From positions 62,001-126,000 of the forward strand of contig NZ_JABEQL010000010.1 of the NCBI RefSeq assembly GCF_014174215.1: a stretch of 64,000 nt of DNA. Reading direction: 5' to 3'. Below the pieces are notes generated by a model. It saw only the letters and a program-made list of their open reading frames with translations, was not told the origin of the DNA and did not search any database. Below are positions 45,635 through 55,210 of the stretch, one piece after another. Position 1 is the first letter of the stretch; each line of letters starts with the position of its first letter. The stretch is from Gluconacetobacter tumulicola. Its GTDB lineage: Bacteria > Pseudomonadota > Alphaproteobacteria > Acetobacterales > Acetobacteraceae. The position numbers were made by a program, and so were the translations under genes.

Positions 45635-47336
45635 AGGTCCCGGTCGGAGGCGGGGCGGGCGGAGACTGCGTTTTCATGTCGTGCAGGGCATAATCCAGCA
45701 TCGCATGGGCGATTTCGCGCTCACCCATAATGACGATATCCGCCCCCAGTTGGCGCAGATGATCGACCGCGCTGTCGAAATGCGCGCGGGCGATGATGGT
45801 AATCTTCGGGTTTGCCGTTCGCGCCTGTTCGACCACCTGCCCAGCTTCGAAAGCCTCGGGGATCGCCACCACCAGCAATCGTGCCGCCGCGATGTTCGCC
45901 TCGGCCAGAATGGCCGGATCGGCGGCATTGCCCAGAATGGCCTCGCCTCCCTGCGCACGTACGGCCGATATCGCGCTGTCCCCGGTTTCGATGACCAGCA
46001 GCGGCCAGTGCCGGCGCAGCAGCCCCTCCGCCACCAGCGCGCCGACCCGGCCATAGCCGACCACGACGGCATGGTTGCGCAGTGGCCCGGCGGCATGGGG
46101 CGCTGCGTCGGGTGCCGTGCCGGCCCGCGCGGCATCGCGCCGTTCCGCCCATGGCGCCAGCAGCCCGACGATCAGGAATGCCAGCGGGTTCATCAGGATC
46201 GACAAGATCGAAACCGCGAGGATCAGCGAGCGTGTCGATGAATCCACCAGTCCCAGATCAGCCCCTAGCGTGGTCAGGATGAACGAGAATTCGCCGATCT
46301 GTGCCAATCCCGCCGCCATCGTCAGGGCCGTCTGCCGCCGTTCCCCCAGCAGGCACAGAATCGCAAAGACGATCATCGGCGTGATAACGCAGACGACCGC
46401 CAGCGCGGCCAGCAGGACGCCGGGATGGCGCAGCAGAACCGAGGGATCGAACAGCATGCCGATCGAGATGAAGAACAGCACCGCGAAGGCGTCGCGCAGC
46501 GGCAGCGTTTCCTCGGCCGCGTGCTGGCTCAGGGCGGATTCGCTCAGCACCATGCCGGCCACGAAAGCCCCCAGCGCAAACGACACGCCGAAAAAGCCCG
46601 ACGCCACAAAGGCCACGCCCAATGCCACTGCCAGCAATGCCAGCCGGAACAGTTCGCGAGAGCCCGTTCGCGCCACGTAATGCAGGGCGGCAGGGATGAC
46701 GCGGCGGCCGACCAGCAGCATCAGCCCCACGAAGGCTGCCACCTTGCCCAGCGTCAGACCCAGAGTCCATGCAAGGTCCAGCAGGGCAGGGGCATGCGTG
46801 GCGCCGTTCTTCATCAACGGCATCAGGGCGGGCAGCATGACCAGCGCCAGCACGGTGATCACGTCTTGGATCACCAGCCAGCCGATCGCCAGCCGGCCGC
46901 GTTCGGTCTCCATCAGCCGCTGCTCTTCCAGCGCGCGCATCAGCACCACCGTACTGGCGACGCCGAGCGACAGACCGAAGATCAGGGCGGTCGGCACGCC
47001 CCAGCCCATCAGCAGCCCCAGCCCCATGCCGGCACCGGTCGACAGCGCGACCTGCGCGATCGAGCCCGGCAGGGCGACCGCCCGCACCGCCAGCAGATCC
47101 TTGACCGAGAAATGCAGGCCAACACCGAACATCAGCAGGATGACGCCGACATCGGCCAATTGCGGCGCCAGCCCCTGGTCGGCGACGAAGCCGGGGGTGA
47201 AGGGCCCCACCATCACGCCGGCCAGTAGATAGCCGACCAGCACCGAGATCCCCAGCCGAGTGGCCACCATCCCCAGCAGAAAGGCCAATGTCAGGCCGAT
47301 GACCAGAATCGTGATCAGTGGGCTGGCATGCGGCAT
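45624..47336 (-). CDS. Monovalent cation:proton antiporter-2 (Kef/YbaL type)
   Basis: A 570-residue CPA2-family protein: about twelve membrane helices (1-390) with L-V-G-Y-L-L-A-G near residue 34, then a cytoplasmic TrkA-N domain from about 410 with the nucleotide-binding V-V-V-G-Y-G-R-V-G. It should exchange K+ (or another cation) for protons, gated by nucleotide. The frame extends to 47465, but the ATG at 47336 has a clean AGGAG RBS. In the related YbaL/KefB group the partner KefF/KefG is often nearby; none is visible here. Confidence 0.9.
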   Translation of the reverse strand: MPHASPLITILVIGLTLAFLLGMVATRLGISVLVGYLLAGVMVGPFTPGFVADQGLAPQLADVGVILLMFGVGLHFSVKDLLAVRAVALPGSIAQVALSTGAGMGLGLLMGWGVPTALIFGLSLGVASTVVLMRALEEQRLMETERGRLAIGWLVIQDVITVLALVMLPALMPLMKNGATHAPALLDLAWTLGLTLGKVAAFVGLMLLVGRRVIPAALHYVARTGSRELFRLALLAVALGVAFVASGFFGVSFALGAFVAGMVLSESALSQHAAEETLPLRDAFAVLFFISIGMLFDPSVLLRHPGVLLAALAVVCVITPMIVFAILCLLGERRQTALTMAAGLAQIGEFSFILTTLGADLGLVDSSTRSLILAVSILSILMNPLAFLIVGLLAPWAERRDAARAGTAPDAAPHAAGPLRNHAVVVGYGRVGALVAEGLLRRHWPLLVIETGDSAISAVRAQGGEAILGNAADPAILAEANIAAARLLVVAIPEAFEAGQVVEQARTANPKITIIARAHFDSAVDHLRQLGADIVIMGEREIAHAMLDYALHDMKTQSPPAPPPTGTFRR

Positions 47337-47485
47337 GGCCGGAGACTCCTGTCTGAGGCCATGACAATGGCTTGTCCCCGATCCGCGAGCACTCTCTTTT
47401 TTTGAGACGTTTTTGCGATGCCGTGGTCGCATCTGCACCATATCTGACGTTTCAGAACAGAGCACCGCCGGAAGCGTTTTCCGGT

Positions 47486-48526
47486 CTATCCGCTCATGTC
47501 AAACAGCACTTTCGATGATTGATGCCGGTTCAGGGATGTTGCGAATGCCTCGTCGAACGCCGTCAGCCCGAAACGATGGGTCACCAGTCCGTCTGCGATC
47601 CACGGATGGGCGGCCAGCAGGTCGAGGGCCGTGCCGAATTCCGCGTCGAACCGGAATGAACCACGATAATCCAGTTCCCGCGCGAGGATCTGGCCTAGGG
47701 GGATACCGACATTGCCGTGCGGGAACATGCCCACCTGGACCAGAATGCCACCCTTGGCGGTGCAGGCGATGGCCGTCGGCAATGCGCTGGCGGCACCCGA
47801 GGCTTCGAACACGATGTCATGCTCCGCAAGATAAGGAGCTGATGCGGTGTTGATGACGAATGTGGCGCCCATCCGGCGGGCAATCGAGAGCGGAAAATTC
47901 TGAAGATCGGTAGCGAAGACCGCCCCGGCTCCCGCGATTGCCAGCCCGGCCACGATCAGCGCCCCGATGGGGCCGGCGCCCTGAACCAGGATGGTCTTGC
48001 CACGCACGTCTCCGGTGCGGGCAATGGCATGCAGCGCCACCGACAGCGGTTCGCCCAGGCAGGCACTGCGTACGTCCAGATCCTGCGGTAGCGGATAGAC
48101 CTGGCTTGCGGCGACGGTCATCAGGCGTCGAAAGCCGCCATCCGTGTGCGGCAGAAAGGCGGCACTGCCCAGAAAGCGCGTCTCGCGGCACAGATGGCGC
48201 AGCCCCCGCCGACACTCGGGGCAGTCCCCGCAGGGACGAGCCGGATGAATCGCGACCGGGGCGCCCGGCGCCAGCCCGCTGACGCCAGGCCCGGGCCGTT
48301 CGACAAAGCCCGAGATTTCATGGCCGAGGATCATTGGCTTACGCAGGACCGATGCGCCCACCCCGCCATGTTTGAGATAATGCATGTCGGAACTGCATAT
48401 CCCGCCCCATGCAACCCGGACCGTTACCTCGCCGCGTCCGGGTTCGGCCACCGACACCCTGTCGAGCCGCAGATCCTCCCTGGCGTGGATCACCAACGCC
48501 TCGGTGGCGCGTAAAATATCGGACAT
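47486..48526 (-). CDS. idnD: Zinc-dependent alcohol dehydrogenase, L-idonate 5-dehydrogenase-like
   Basis: A 346-residue medium-chain dehydrogenase. The catalytic zinc region is Cys44 and His69-Glu70; the structural zinc is held by Cys99, 102, 105 and 113. The NAD(P)-binding motif is G-A-G-P-I-G near residue 188. The stretch F-L-G-S-A-A-F-L-P-H-T-D-G-G-F matches the L-idonate 5-dehydrogenase IdnD (F-x-G-S-A-x-x-x-P-H-x-D-G-G-F). This would oxidise L-idonate to 5-ketogluconate, a typical acetic acid bacterial sugar-acid reaction. It is divergent from nagA. Substrate is inferred. Confidence 0.8.
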   Translation of the reverse strand: MSDILRATEALVIHAREDLRLDRVSVAEPGRGEVTVRVAWGGICSSDMHYLKHGGVGASVLRKPMILGHEISGFVERPGPGVSGLAPGAPVAIHPARPCGDCPECRRGLRHLCRETRFLGSAAFLPHTDGGFRRLMTVAASQVYPLPQDLDVRSACLGEPLSVALHAIARTGDVRGKTILVQGAGPIGALIVAGLAIAGAGAVFATDLQNFPLSIARRMGATFVINTASAPYLAEHDIVFEASGAASALPTAIACTAKGGILVQVGMFPHGNVGIPLGQILARELDYRGSFRFDAEFGTALDLLAAHPWIADGLVTHRFGLTAFDEAFATSLNRHQSSKVLFDMSG

Positions 48527-48691
48527 CGAAGCAATATCCTGCGCGTGATGAGAAAGTTCGGGGCCACGGCGAACCCGGTCGATCGTGCCCCATGAGGACT
48601 TGCGGCCGGTCCGTGCGGTTGCTAACGCCGGACAAGGGGGGGGCCGGATGCCCGGCGGCGGCGCACGTGATCCTGCCGGAAAGGAAAGACC

Positions 48692-49801
48692 ATGATCCTC
48701 GATGGGATGCTCATACTGCCGGACCGGCTCGCACCGGGGCGCGTGACGTTCGACGGCACGATCCGGGCCATCGAGCCAGGATCAGTGGTGCATGAGGCCA
48801 CCCGCTACATCCTGCCCGGCTTCATCGACACGCATGTCCATGGCGGCGACGGGGCCGATACGATGGAGGGCGTCGCGGCAATCGGCCGCCTGGCACGCTT
48901 CCACATGGCGCACGGCACCACGACCATCCTGCCCACCACCATCACCCGTCCCTGGCCGGACGTGATGGACGCGCTGCGCGCGGTGGCCGAGGTGCGGCAC
49001 GCAGGCCTGTCGGGAGGCCCCGCGATCCATGGCGCGCATCTGGAAGGCCCGTTCGTCAGCCCACACCGGCTGGGCGCACAACCGCCCTTCGCCATCGCGC
49101 CGGACCCGGATCACGTCGCCCAGGCCCTCGCGACCGGCGTGGTACGGGTGGTGACGCTGGCGCCGGAACTGGAACATGCCGAAACCGCGATCGCCGCGTT
49201 CGCTGCCGCCGGCGTGCGGGTGAGCATCGGCCACACCGTCGCCAGCTTCGAACAGACCGAACAGGCAATCTGCCGGATCTGTGCCGCCGGGGGCACCGTG
49301 GGCGCCACGCACCTGTTCAACGCGATGGGCGGGATCGAGGGTCGCCGTCCGGGCCCGGCCACCGCGCTGATGTGCAGCGACGCCGGCCATGCCGAACTGA
49401 TCTTCGACACGCATCATGTTCACCCCGCCAGCTTCCGCCTGGCGCACCGGCTGATGGACGAGCGCCTGCTGTTCGTGACGGATGCCATGCGCGGCGCCGG
49501 CCTGGGTGATGGCCCCAGCCAACTGGGGGGGCAGGAGGTGATGATCAGCGACGGCATTGCCCGCCTGCCCGACGGCACGCTGGCCGGCAGCGTGTTGACG
49601 TTGGACGCCGCCCTGCGCAATGCGCTGGCGGCGGGCACGAGTCTGGTCGATGCGGCAAAGCTGGTCAGCCACAACGCCGCGCGTTATCTGGGCCTGACCG
49701 ATCGCGGGGCGCTGGTGCCGGGCATGCGGGCCGATTTCGTCGTCATGGATGGTGATTTCACGGTGCGGGAAGTCTGGGTAGCCGGCCAACGCCACACCTG
49801 A
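48692..49801 (+). CDS. nagA: N-acetylglucosamine-6-phosphate deacetylase
   Basis: NagA removes acetate from GlcNAc-6-phosphate during amino-sugar recycling. The 369-residue product has the metal motif H48-V-H50 in G-F-I-D-T-H-V-H-G, Glu118 in H-L-E-G-P-F, I-G-H-T, T-H-L-F-N-A-M and the catalytic Asp in F-V-T-D-A-M-R-G-A-G. The ATG is preceded by a GGAAAGG RBS. No nagB or transporter is adjacent; the divergent neighbour is the idonate dehydrogenase-like gene. Confidence 0.95.
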   Translation: MILDGMLILPDRLAPGRVTFDGTIRAIEPGSVVHEATRYILPGFIDTHVHGGDGADTMEGVAAIGRLARFHMAHGTTTILPTTITRPWPDVMDALRAVAEVRHAGLSGGPAIHGAHLEGPFVSPHRLGAQPPFAIAPDPDHVAQALATGVVRVVTLAPELEHAETAIAAFAAAGVRVSIGHTVASFEQTEQAICRICAAGGTVGATHLFNAMGGIEGRRPGPATALMCSDAGHAELIFDTHHVHPASFRLAHRLMDERLLFVTDAMRGAGLGDGPSQLGGQEVMISDGIARLPDGTLAGSVLTLDAALRNALAAGTSLVDAAKLVSHNAARYLGLTDRGALVPGMRADFVVMDGDFTVREVWVAGQRHT

Positions 49802-50097
49802 GAAGTGCTAGCAAAGCCGCTCAGCCGGCGATCCGACGCGGCTTTCCTGATGCTTCGGCGTTCATGGCCCATAAGTCCGCATCCGCCCCGATGCTCGGAA
49901 ACCCACGACGGGCGTGCCGATGCGCGGCACTCTCGCTCGGTAGACCGGCTTTTCAAGCGCTCTCTGCGTGCCTGCCCGAATGCGCGCGGCGGCCGGGCCG
50001 ACGGTGTTTCCGGACGGACACAGAGAAGTTTATTCGCCGTCGGCTCGCGATGTGGTGACGCGAAGGGCGTCGGATTTCGTCATAAAGCGGGGATCGT

Positions 50098-52551
50098 GTG
50101 GTCCTGCTGGAAGCCGGGAAGGGGATTGGATTGTCGTCGAGGTTTGTCTTCTCTCTGTTGATCGCCGGTACGGCGCTTTCCGCCAGTGGTACCCCGCGTG
50201 CCTGGGCCCAGGCGGCGGTGGCTGGGCAGGACCAGCCCGCGAAGCGCCCGGTGGTGGAAGCCCCCCGCCCGAAGACGGAGACCATTACCGTCACCGGCAG
50301 CAATCCCGTGGAGAGCGCCGATGGCGTGACGGGCCGGGCGCCCGGCGGCGGAATGATGAGCGAGCAGACCGAGGCCAAGGCCATCACCACCGTCGGCCGT
50401 GACTTCATCGCCAAGCTCGCGCCCATCACCTCGGCCGCGCAGATGATCCAATTCGCGCCGGGCACCAATATCGCCTCATCCGATCCGTTCGGCCTATCGG
50501 ACCAGACATCGGTCAATGTGCGCGGCATGAACCAGTCGGAACTCGGCTATCTATACGACGGCGCGCCGATCGCCGACATTTCGGCCTACGATCCCTATAC
50601 CTCGCAATGGGGCGACACCGAGAACTATCAGGAAGTGCAGCTCTCCCAGGGCACGTCGGACATCAACGCACCGCTGGTCAGCGCCACCGGCGGGCAGATG
50701 AACATCCGGACGGTTGATCCGTCGCACAATTTCGGCGGGCTGGTCGATTATTCCTATGGGTCGCACAAGACGAATCGTGGGTTCATCCGCGTGAATACAG
50801 GCGATATCCTCAATACAGGCGTACGCGGCTATATCTCCTATTCCAACGCGACCTATGGCATCTGGCGCGGCCCTGGCCGGGGGCAGAGGCGGCATATCGA
50901 TTCGAAATTCATGAAGGAATGGGGACAGGGAAATTCGATTTCCTTCGTCGAGGCCTATAACGAGAACAACCAGCCGGTCTATGCTCCGGTGACGGCGCAG
51001 CAATGGCGGCAATCGGGCAACAGTTTCAATTACACCGCGAACCCGTTCGAGACGAACGAGGCCGGCAGCTACTGGCAGACCGAGGTCGGCGACTGGCGCA
51101 GCCTGATTCTGGTGGCGCCCATGCATTTCACGCTGACGCGCAACCTGTCGCTGCACATTACGCCCTATCTATACTGGGGCAGCGGCGGCAGCGGCATGGG
51201 CCAGTGGGACATGCCGGTCAACAATTACAATCCTTCCACGGGACAGAATGAGAATCTGGTCCTGCCCTATCCCGGTCTGGCCTATGACGATTCGGGAACG
51301 CAATCCTTCCATGGCGACGGGTATTACCTGATGCGGGAATATCACCCGGGCATCACCGGCCATCTGGATTACAAGGCGGGACGCCATCAGACGCTCAGCC
51401 TCGGCGCATTTTGCGATTATTATGACGATGCCGAGGTGACCAATATCAGCCAGTTGGGGCAGAACGGCGATCCGCCGAACACATGGGGTTCCTACGGGCT
51501 GAAATTTCCGAACGGGTATGAATATAATCTGTTCCTGAACTATCACATGATCACGCAATCCATCGGATTGTATGCCAGCGATTTCACTTCATGGCTGAAC
51601 GACCGGCTGAAGCTGAATGCCGGTTTCAAATACGTCATGATGAATCGCGCGGGTACCAACAATTACGACAATGCGGTGCCCTATGACGTGGGTACGAATT
51701 ACGCCACGCCGCTGCCCCGCCTGTCAGGCAGCTACATGATCGACGATCATGATCAGGTCTTTTTCGACGCGGCGACGAATTTCCGCATGCCTACGACCAA
51801 TTCCTATTTCTCGGGCGTACCAGGAAACACGATGGGTATCGGCGGGTCGGTAAAGCCGGAATTCGCGATTTCCGAGGAACTCGGCTACCGGCATTTCGGC
51901 CTGTACAACCTGACGATCAATCTGTTCAATTACAATTTTACCAACCGCAACATCACCACCAATACCATCGTCAATGGCAGCTCCTTCGCCGGTGTTTCGA
52001 TGAATGCCGGCGGCCAGACCGTGCGCGGCGCCGATGTGGAATTCGGCCTGCGCCCATGGCATCATTTCAGCCCGTACGTGTCGGGCGAGTATCTCTATGC
52101 CCGGACCGATAACAATCTGCCTGCGACAGCGGATAACGGCGCGCTCGATTACCTGCCCACCGCCGGCAAGCGGGCGCCGATGGCCCCTGAATGGACGACC
52201 AGCGCCGCCCTGAGCTACGATGACAGCCATATCTTCGGCAATTTCATGTATCGCTGGATCGGGCGCCAATATTCCGATTTCATGGATCAGGAGTCACTGC
52301 CCGCGCATGGCCAGATCGACATGACGCTGGGCTATCGCCTGCCGAACATGTGGCGGCTGAAGCATCCGCAGATCCAGTTGAACATGTACAACCTGGCAAG
52401 CTGGCACTACCGGTCGGGGATTCAGAGCCTGTCGAACAACACCGATGCGACCATGGGCGTGTGCGGCAACATGATCGATTCCTCCGGCGCCCCAGCCTAT
52501 CTGATCGCCAGCACGTTCGCGATGATGGTAACGGCCACGACCGGCTTTTAG
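50098..52551 (+). CDS. TonB-dependent outer-membrane receptor
   Basis: An 817-residue (longest form) receptor. A signal peptide ends near A-W-A-Q-A, followed by the TonB box-like I-T-V-T-G, a plug domain with N-V-R-G-M-N-Q-S-E-L-G-Y-L-Y-D-G, and a 22-strand barrel rich in aromatic/Gly patterns. The start is uncertain: GTG at 50098, or TTG at 50131, which has a better-spaced GAAGGGG. Substrate is unknown. A GC-rich hairpin separates it from the convergent aldo/keto reductase gene. Confidence 0.9.
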   Translation: MVLLEAGKGIGLSSRFVFSLLIAGTALSASGTPRAWAQAAVAGQDQPAKRPVVEAPRPKTETITVTGSNPVESADGVTGRAPGGGMMSEQTEAKAITTVGRDFIAKLAPITSAAQMIQFAPGTNIASSDPFGLSDQTSVNVRGMNQSELGYLYDGAPIADISAYDPYTSQWGDTENYQEVQLSQGTSDINAPLVSATGGQMNIRTVDPSHNFGGLVDYSYGSHKTNRGFIRVNTGDILNTGVRGYISYSNATYGIWRGPGRGQRRHIDSKFMKEWGQGNSISFVEAYNENNQPVYAPVTAQQWRQSGNSFNYTANPFETNEAGSYWQTEVGDWRSLILVAPMHFTLTRNLSLHITPYLYWGSGGSGMGQWDMPVNNYNPSTGQNENLVLPYPGLAYDDSGTQSFHGDGYYLMREYHPGITGHLDYKAGRHQTLSLGAFCDYYDDAEVTNISQLGQNGDPPNTWGSYGLKFPNGYEYNLFLNYHMITQSIGLYASDFTSWLNDRLKLNAGFKYVMMNRAGTNNYDNAVPYDVGTNYATPLPRLSGSYMIDDHDQVFFDAATNFRMPTTNSYFSGVPGNTMGIGGSVKPEFAISEELGYRHFGLYNLTINLFNYNFTNRNITTNTIVNGSSFAGVSMNAGGQTVRGADVEFGLRPWHHFSPYVSGEYLYARTDNNLPATADNGALDYLPTAGKRAPMAPEWTTSAALSYDDSHIFGNFMYRWIGRQYSDFMDQESLPAHGQIDMTLGYRLPNMWRLKHPQIQLNMYNLASWHYRSGIQSLSNNTDATMGVCGNMIDSSGAPAYLIASTFAMMVTATTGF

Positions 52552-52557
52552 GAAAGC

Positions 52558-52582
52558 GCGCGCCGGATCGCCACCGGCGCGC
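52558..52582. terminator. Bidirectional hairpin between the receptor and reductase genes
   Basis: GCGCGCCGG (52558-52566) and CCGGCGCGC (52574-52582) form a perfect 9-bp stem with a seven-base loop between two convergent genes. Neither side has a U-tract. Confidence 0.6.
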
Positions 52583-52598
52583 ATGTTCAAGCAGGTTA

Positions 52599-53576
52599 TC
52601 AGAAGCCGGCGATGGGGTGGGGGATGTAGGGCTCTTCCAGCGCCGCAATTTCGGCATGGTCCAGCCTCAGGTCCAGTGCCGCGAGCGCGTCGTCCAGATG
52701 GTCGGGTTTCGATGCTCCGACGATGGGCGCGGTGATGCCGGGCTTTTGCAGCAGCCAGGCAAGGGCCACCTGGGCGCGCGGCACACCGCGCGTCTGGGCG
52801 ATGCGGCCGACCACGTCGATCACTGCCCGGTCGGCGGTCTGGGTGTGGTTATACAGATTATGCAGCACATTGTCGGTTTCCTGCCGTGTGGTGCGCTCGC
52901 GCCAGTCGCGCGCCAGCAGGCCGCGGGCCAGTGGGCTCCAGGGCAGGATGCCGATCTTCTGGTCGCGGCAGAAGGGCAGCATCTCGCGCTCTTCCTCGCG
53001 GTTCAAAAGGTTCAGATGGTTCTGCATGCTGACGAATTCGGTCCAGCCATGCAGGCGGGCGGTATAGATCGCCTTGGCGAACTGCCAGGCGAACATCGAC
53101 GAGGCGCCGATATAGCGCGCCTTGCCCGCCTTCACGACGTCATGCAGGGCCTCCAGCGTTTCCTCGATCGGGGTATGGGGGTCCCAGCGATGGATCTGGT
53201 ACAGATCGACGTAATCGGTGCCCAGGCGGCGCAGGCTGTTGTCGATCTCGGCCAGGATGGCGCGGCGGGACAGGCCCGACCCGTTCGGTCCGGGGCGGGT
53301 GGGGAAGAAGACCTTGGTCGCCAGCACCACATCTTCGCGCCGCGAGAAATCCCGGATCGCACGGCCGACGATTTCCTCGGACGTGCCGTCGGAATAGCTG
53401 TTGGCGGTGTCGAGGAAATTGATCCCGGCTTCCAGCGCCTGGCGGATCAGGGGGCGGCTGCGCTCCTCGTCCAAGGTCCAGGAATGGTTGCCGCGATCGG
53501 GCAGGCCGTAGGTCATGCAGCCCAGGCAGAGGCGCGAGACCTGCAGGCCGGTATGGCCCAGTCGGATATAGTCCAT
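52599..53576 (-). CDS. Aldo/keto reductase
   Basis: A 325-residue NADPH-dependent reductase of the AKR superfamily. The catalytic tetrad is visible as Asp56, Tyr61, Lys88 and His129 (in D-T-A-N-S-Y-S-D-G, A-T-K-V-F and Y-Q-I-H-R-W). Sequence around it resembles the YajO/Tas-like subgroup. It starts 35 bases downstream of the ABC ATPase gene on the same strand, so it is probably the last gene of that operon. Substrate unknown. Confidence 0.92.
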   Translation of the reverse strand: MDYIRLGHTGLQVSRLCLGCMTYGLPDRGNHSWTLDEERSRPLIRQALEAGINFLDTANSYSDGTSEEIVGRAIRDFSRREDVVLATKVFFPTRPGPNGSGLSRRAILAEIDNSLRRLGTDYVDLYQIHRWDPHTPIEETLEALHDVVKAGKARYIGASSMFAWQFAKAIYTARLHGWTEFVSMQNHLNLLNREEEREMLPFCRDQKIGILPWSPLARGLLARDWRERTTRQETDNVLHNLYNHTQTADRAVIDVVGRIAQTRGVPRAQVALAWLLQKPGITAPIVGASKPDHLDDALAALDLRLDHAEIAALEEPYIPHPIAGF

Positions 53577-53611
53577 GCCGGAGGTTCCTTCTCGGGGTTG
53601 CGTCGCCAGCG

Positions 53612-55210
53612 TCAGGCGGCGGACAGGTCTTGTGCGGCGTCCAGCAGGGTGCGGGTGAAGGCGTGGCGGGGGGCCGTCAGGATCTGTGCCGCCGGGCCGG
53701 CCTCGACGATCCGGCCGTCCTGCATCACCAGCACATCGTCACACATCCGGCGGATGACGCCCAGATCATGCGAGATGAACAGATAGGCCATGCCCAGCTC
53801 GCGCTGCAATTCCTCCAGCAGGTCCAGCACCTGGGCCTGCACGGAAACGTCCAGCGCCGAGACCGGTTCGTCGCACACGATCAGCGCCGGGCGTACCGCC
53901 ACCGCACGCGCGATCGCTACCCGCTGGCGCTGCCCGCCCGACAGGCCGGCCGGTCGTCGTGCGGCGATGGCGGGGGGCAGGCGGACGCGGTCCAGCAGGG
54001 TGGCAATGGCGTGGTCGCGATCACCGGAGGGGTCGCCGCCTGCCGACAGCGCATCCGCCAGGATCTCGCGCACCGTCCAGCGTGGGTCGAACGAGCCCAG
54101 CGGGTCCTGATAGATCATGGCCATCGCGCGGCGGCGCGGGCGGCGCGCCCCTTCCGGCACTCCATGGCGCCCGCTTTGGACCCACCGCTCACCCATGAAC
54201 GCCACCTCCCCGGTATCGGGCTGGGTCAGGCCCATGACAATGCGGGCGGTGGTGGTCTTGCCCGAGCCCGATTCCCCGATAAGGCCCAGCGTGCGGCCCG
54301 GGTGGAGGCTGAATCCGACATCGGACAGAATGCGCCGTGCCACCCCGTCGGGGCCACGACGGCTGAGCGACAGGTCGTGGGCCGTCAGCAGCGGTGGCGT
54401 ATCCGTGCCTTGCGGCGTGGCGATGCGGGGCGGGTGGCGCACCGGGTCGGCGTCCAGCAGCGTTCTTGTATAGGCATGGACGGGGCGGCCTAGGACGCGC
54501 GCGGTCTCGCCCTGTTCCACCACCATGCCATGGTGCAGCACGATCACATGGTCGGCCAGGCGGGAGACGAAGCCCAGATCGTGGCTGATCAGCAGCAGGC
54601 CGGTGCCGCCGTCGCGCAGCCGGCCCAGCAGGCGCAGGATCTGCGCCTGCACCGACGGGTCCAGCGCCGTGGTCGGTTCGTCCGCGATCAGTAGCGGGGG
54701 CGTCAGCGCGATGGCGCTGGCGATCAGGGCGCGCTGGCGCAGGCCGCCGGACAGCTCGTCCGGACGCTGGCGGGCGCGCAGTGCCGGTTCGGGAATGCCG
54801 ACCTGTTCCAGCAACTCCTGCACGCGCTGGTTTCGCCCAGCCCGTGTGCCCCATTTATGGGCGGACAGGGATTCCGCGATTTCCCGCCCCACGGGGCGCA
54901 GCGGGTCCAGCGCCACCAGGGCATCCTGCAACACCATGCCGATATCCCTGCCGCGCAGCGCGCGCCAGTCGCGCGGCGGCAGGCGGCGGAGATCCTGCCC
55001 GCCCAGCGACAATCTCTGCGCCGACACCCGGGCCGTCGGCCCCGCGAGGCCGATCAGGCTGCGGGCGGTGACGCTCTTGCCGGAGCCGGATTCCCCGACC
55101 AGTGCCACCACGCGCCCCGGTCGCAGGGTGAAGGACAGGTCATGCACCGCCACATGCTCGCCGGTGGGTGTGGGGAAAGAGACCGAGAGATTTTCGACTT
55201 CCAGCGTCAT
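53612..55210 (-). CDS. Fused double ATPase of a dipeptide-type ABC importer (DppD-DppF)
   Basis: A 532-residue protein with two complete ATP-binding cassettes: Walker A G-E-S-G-S-G-K-S at 39-46 and again at 313-320, signature L-S-G-G at 154-157, Walker B L-L-I-A-D-E-P at 174-180, with matching motifs in the second half. The start at 55210 overlaps the permease stop (ATGA); the frame extends far upstream but that is permease DNA. A single chain replaces the usual DppD and DppF pair. It drives uptake of peptide-sized or related ligands. Confidence 0.93.
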   Translation of the reverse strand: MTLEVENLSVSFPTPTGEHVAVHDLSFTLRPGRVVALVGESGSGKSVTARSLIGLAGPTARVSAQRLSLGGQDLRRLPPRDWRALRGRDIGMVLQDALVALDPLRPVGREIAESLSAHKWGTRAGRNQRVQELLEQVGIPEPALRARQRPDELSGGLRQRALIASAIALTPPLLIADEPTTALDPSVQAQILRLLGRLRDGGTGLLLISHDLGFVSRLADHVIVLHHGMVVEQGETARVLGRPVHAYTRTLLDADPVRHPPRIATPQGTDTPPLLTAHDLSLSRRGPDGVARRILSDVGFSLHPGRTLGLIGESGSGKTTTARIVMGLTQPDTGEVAFMGERWVQSGRHGVPEGARRPRRRAMAMIYQDPLGSFDPRWTVREILADALSAGGDPSGDRDHAIATLLDRVRLPPAIAARRPAGLSGGQRQRVAIARAVAVRPALIVCDEPVSALDVSVQAQVLDLLEELQRELGMAYLFISHDLGVIRRMCDDVLVMQDGRIVEAGPAAQILTAPRHAFTRTLLDAAQDLSAA

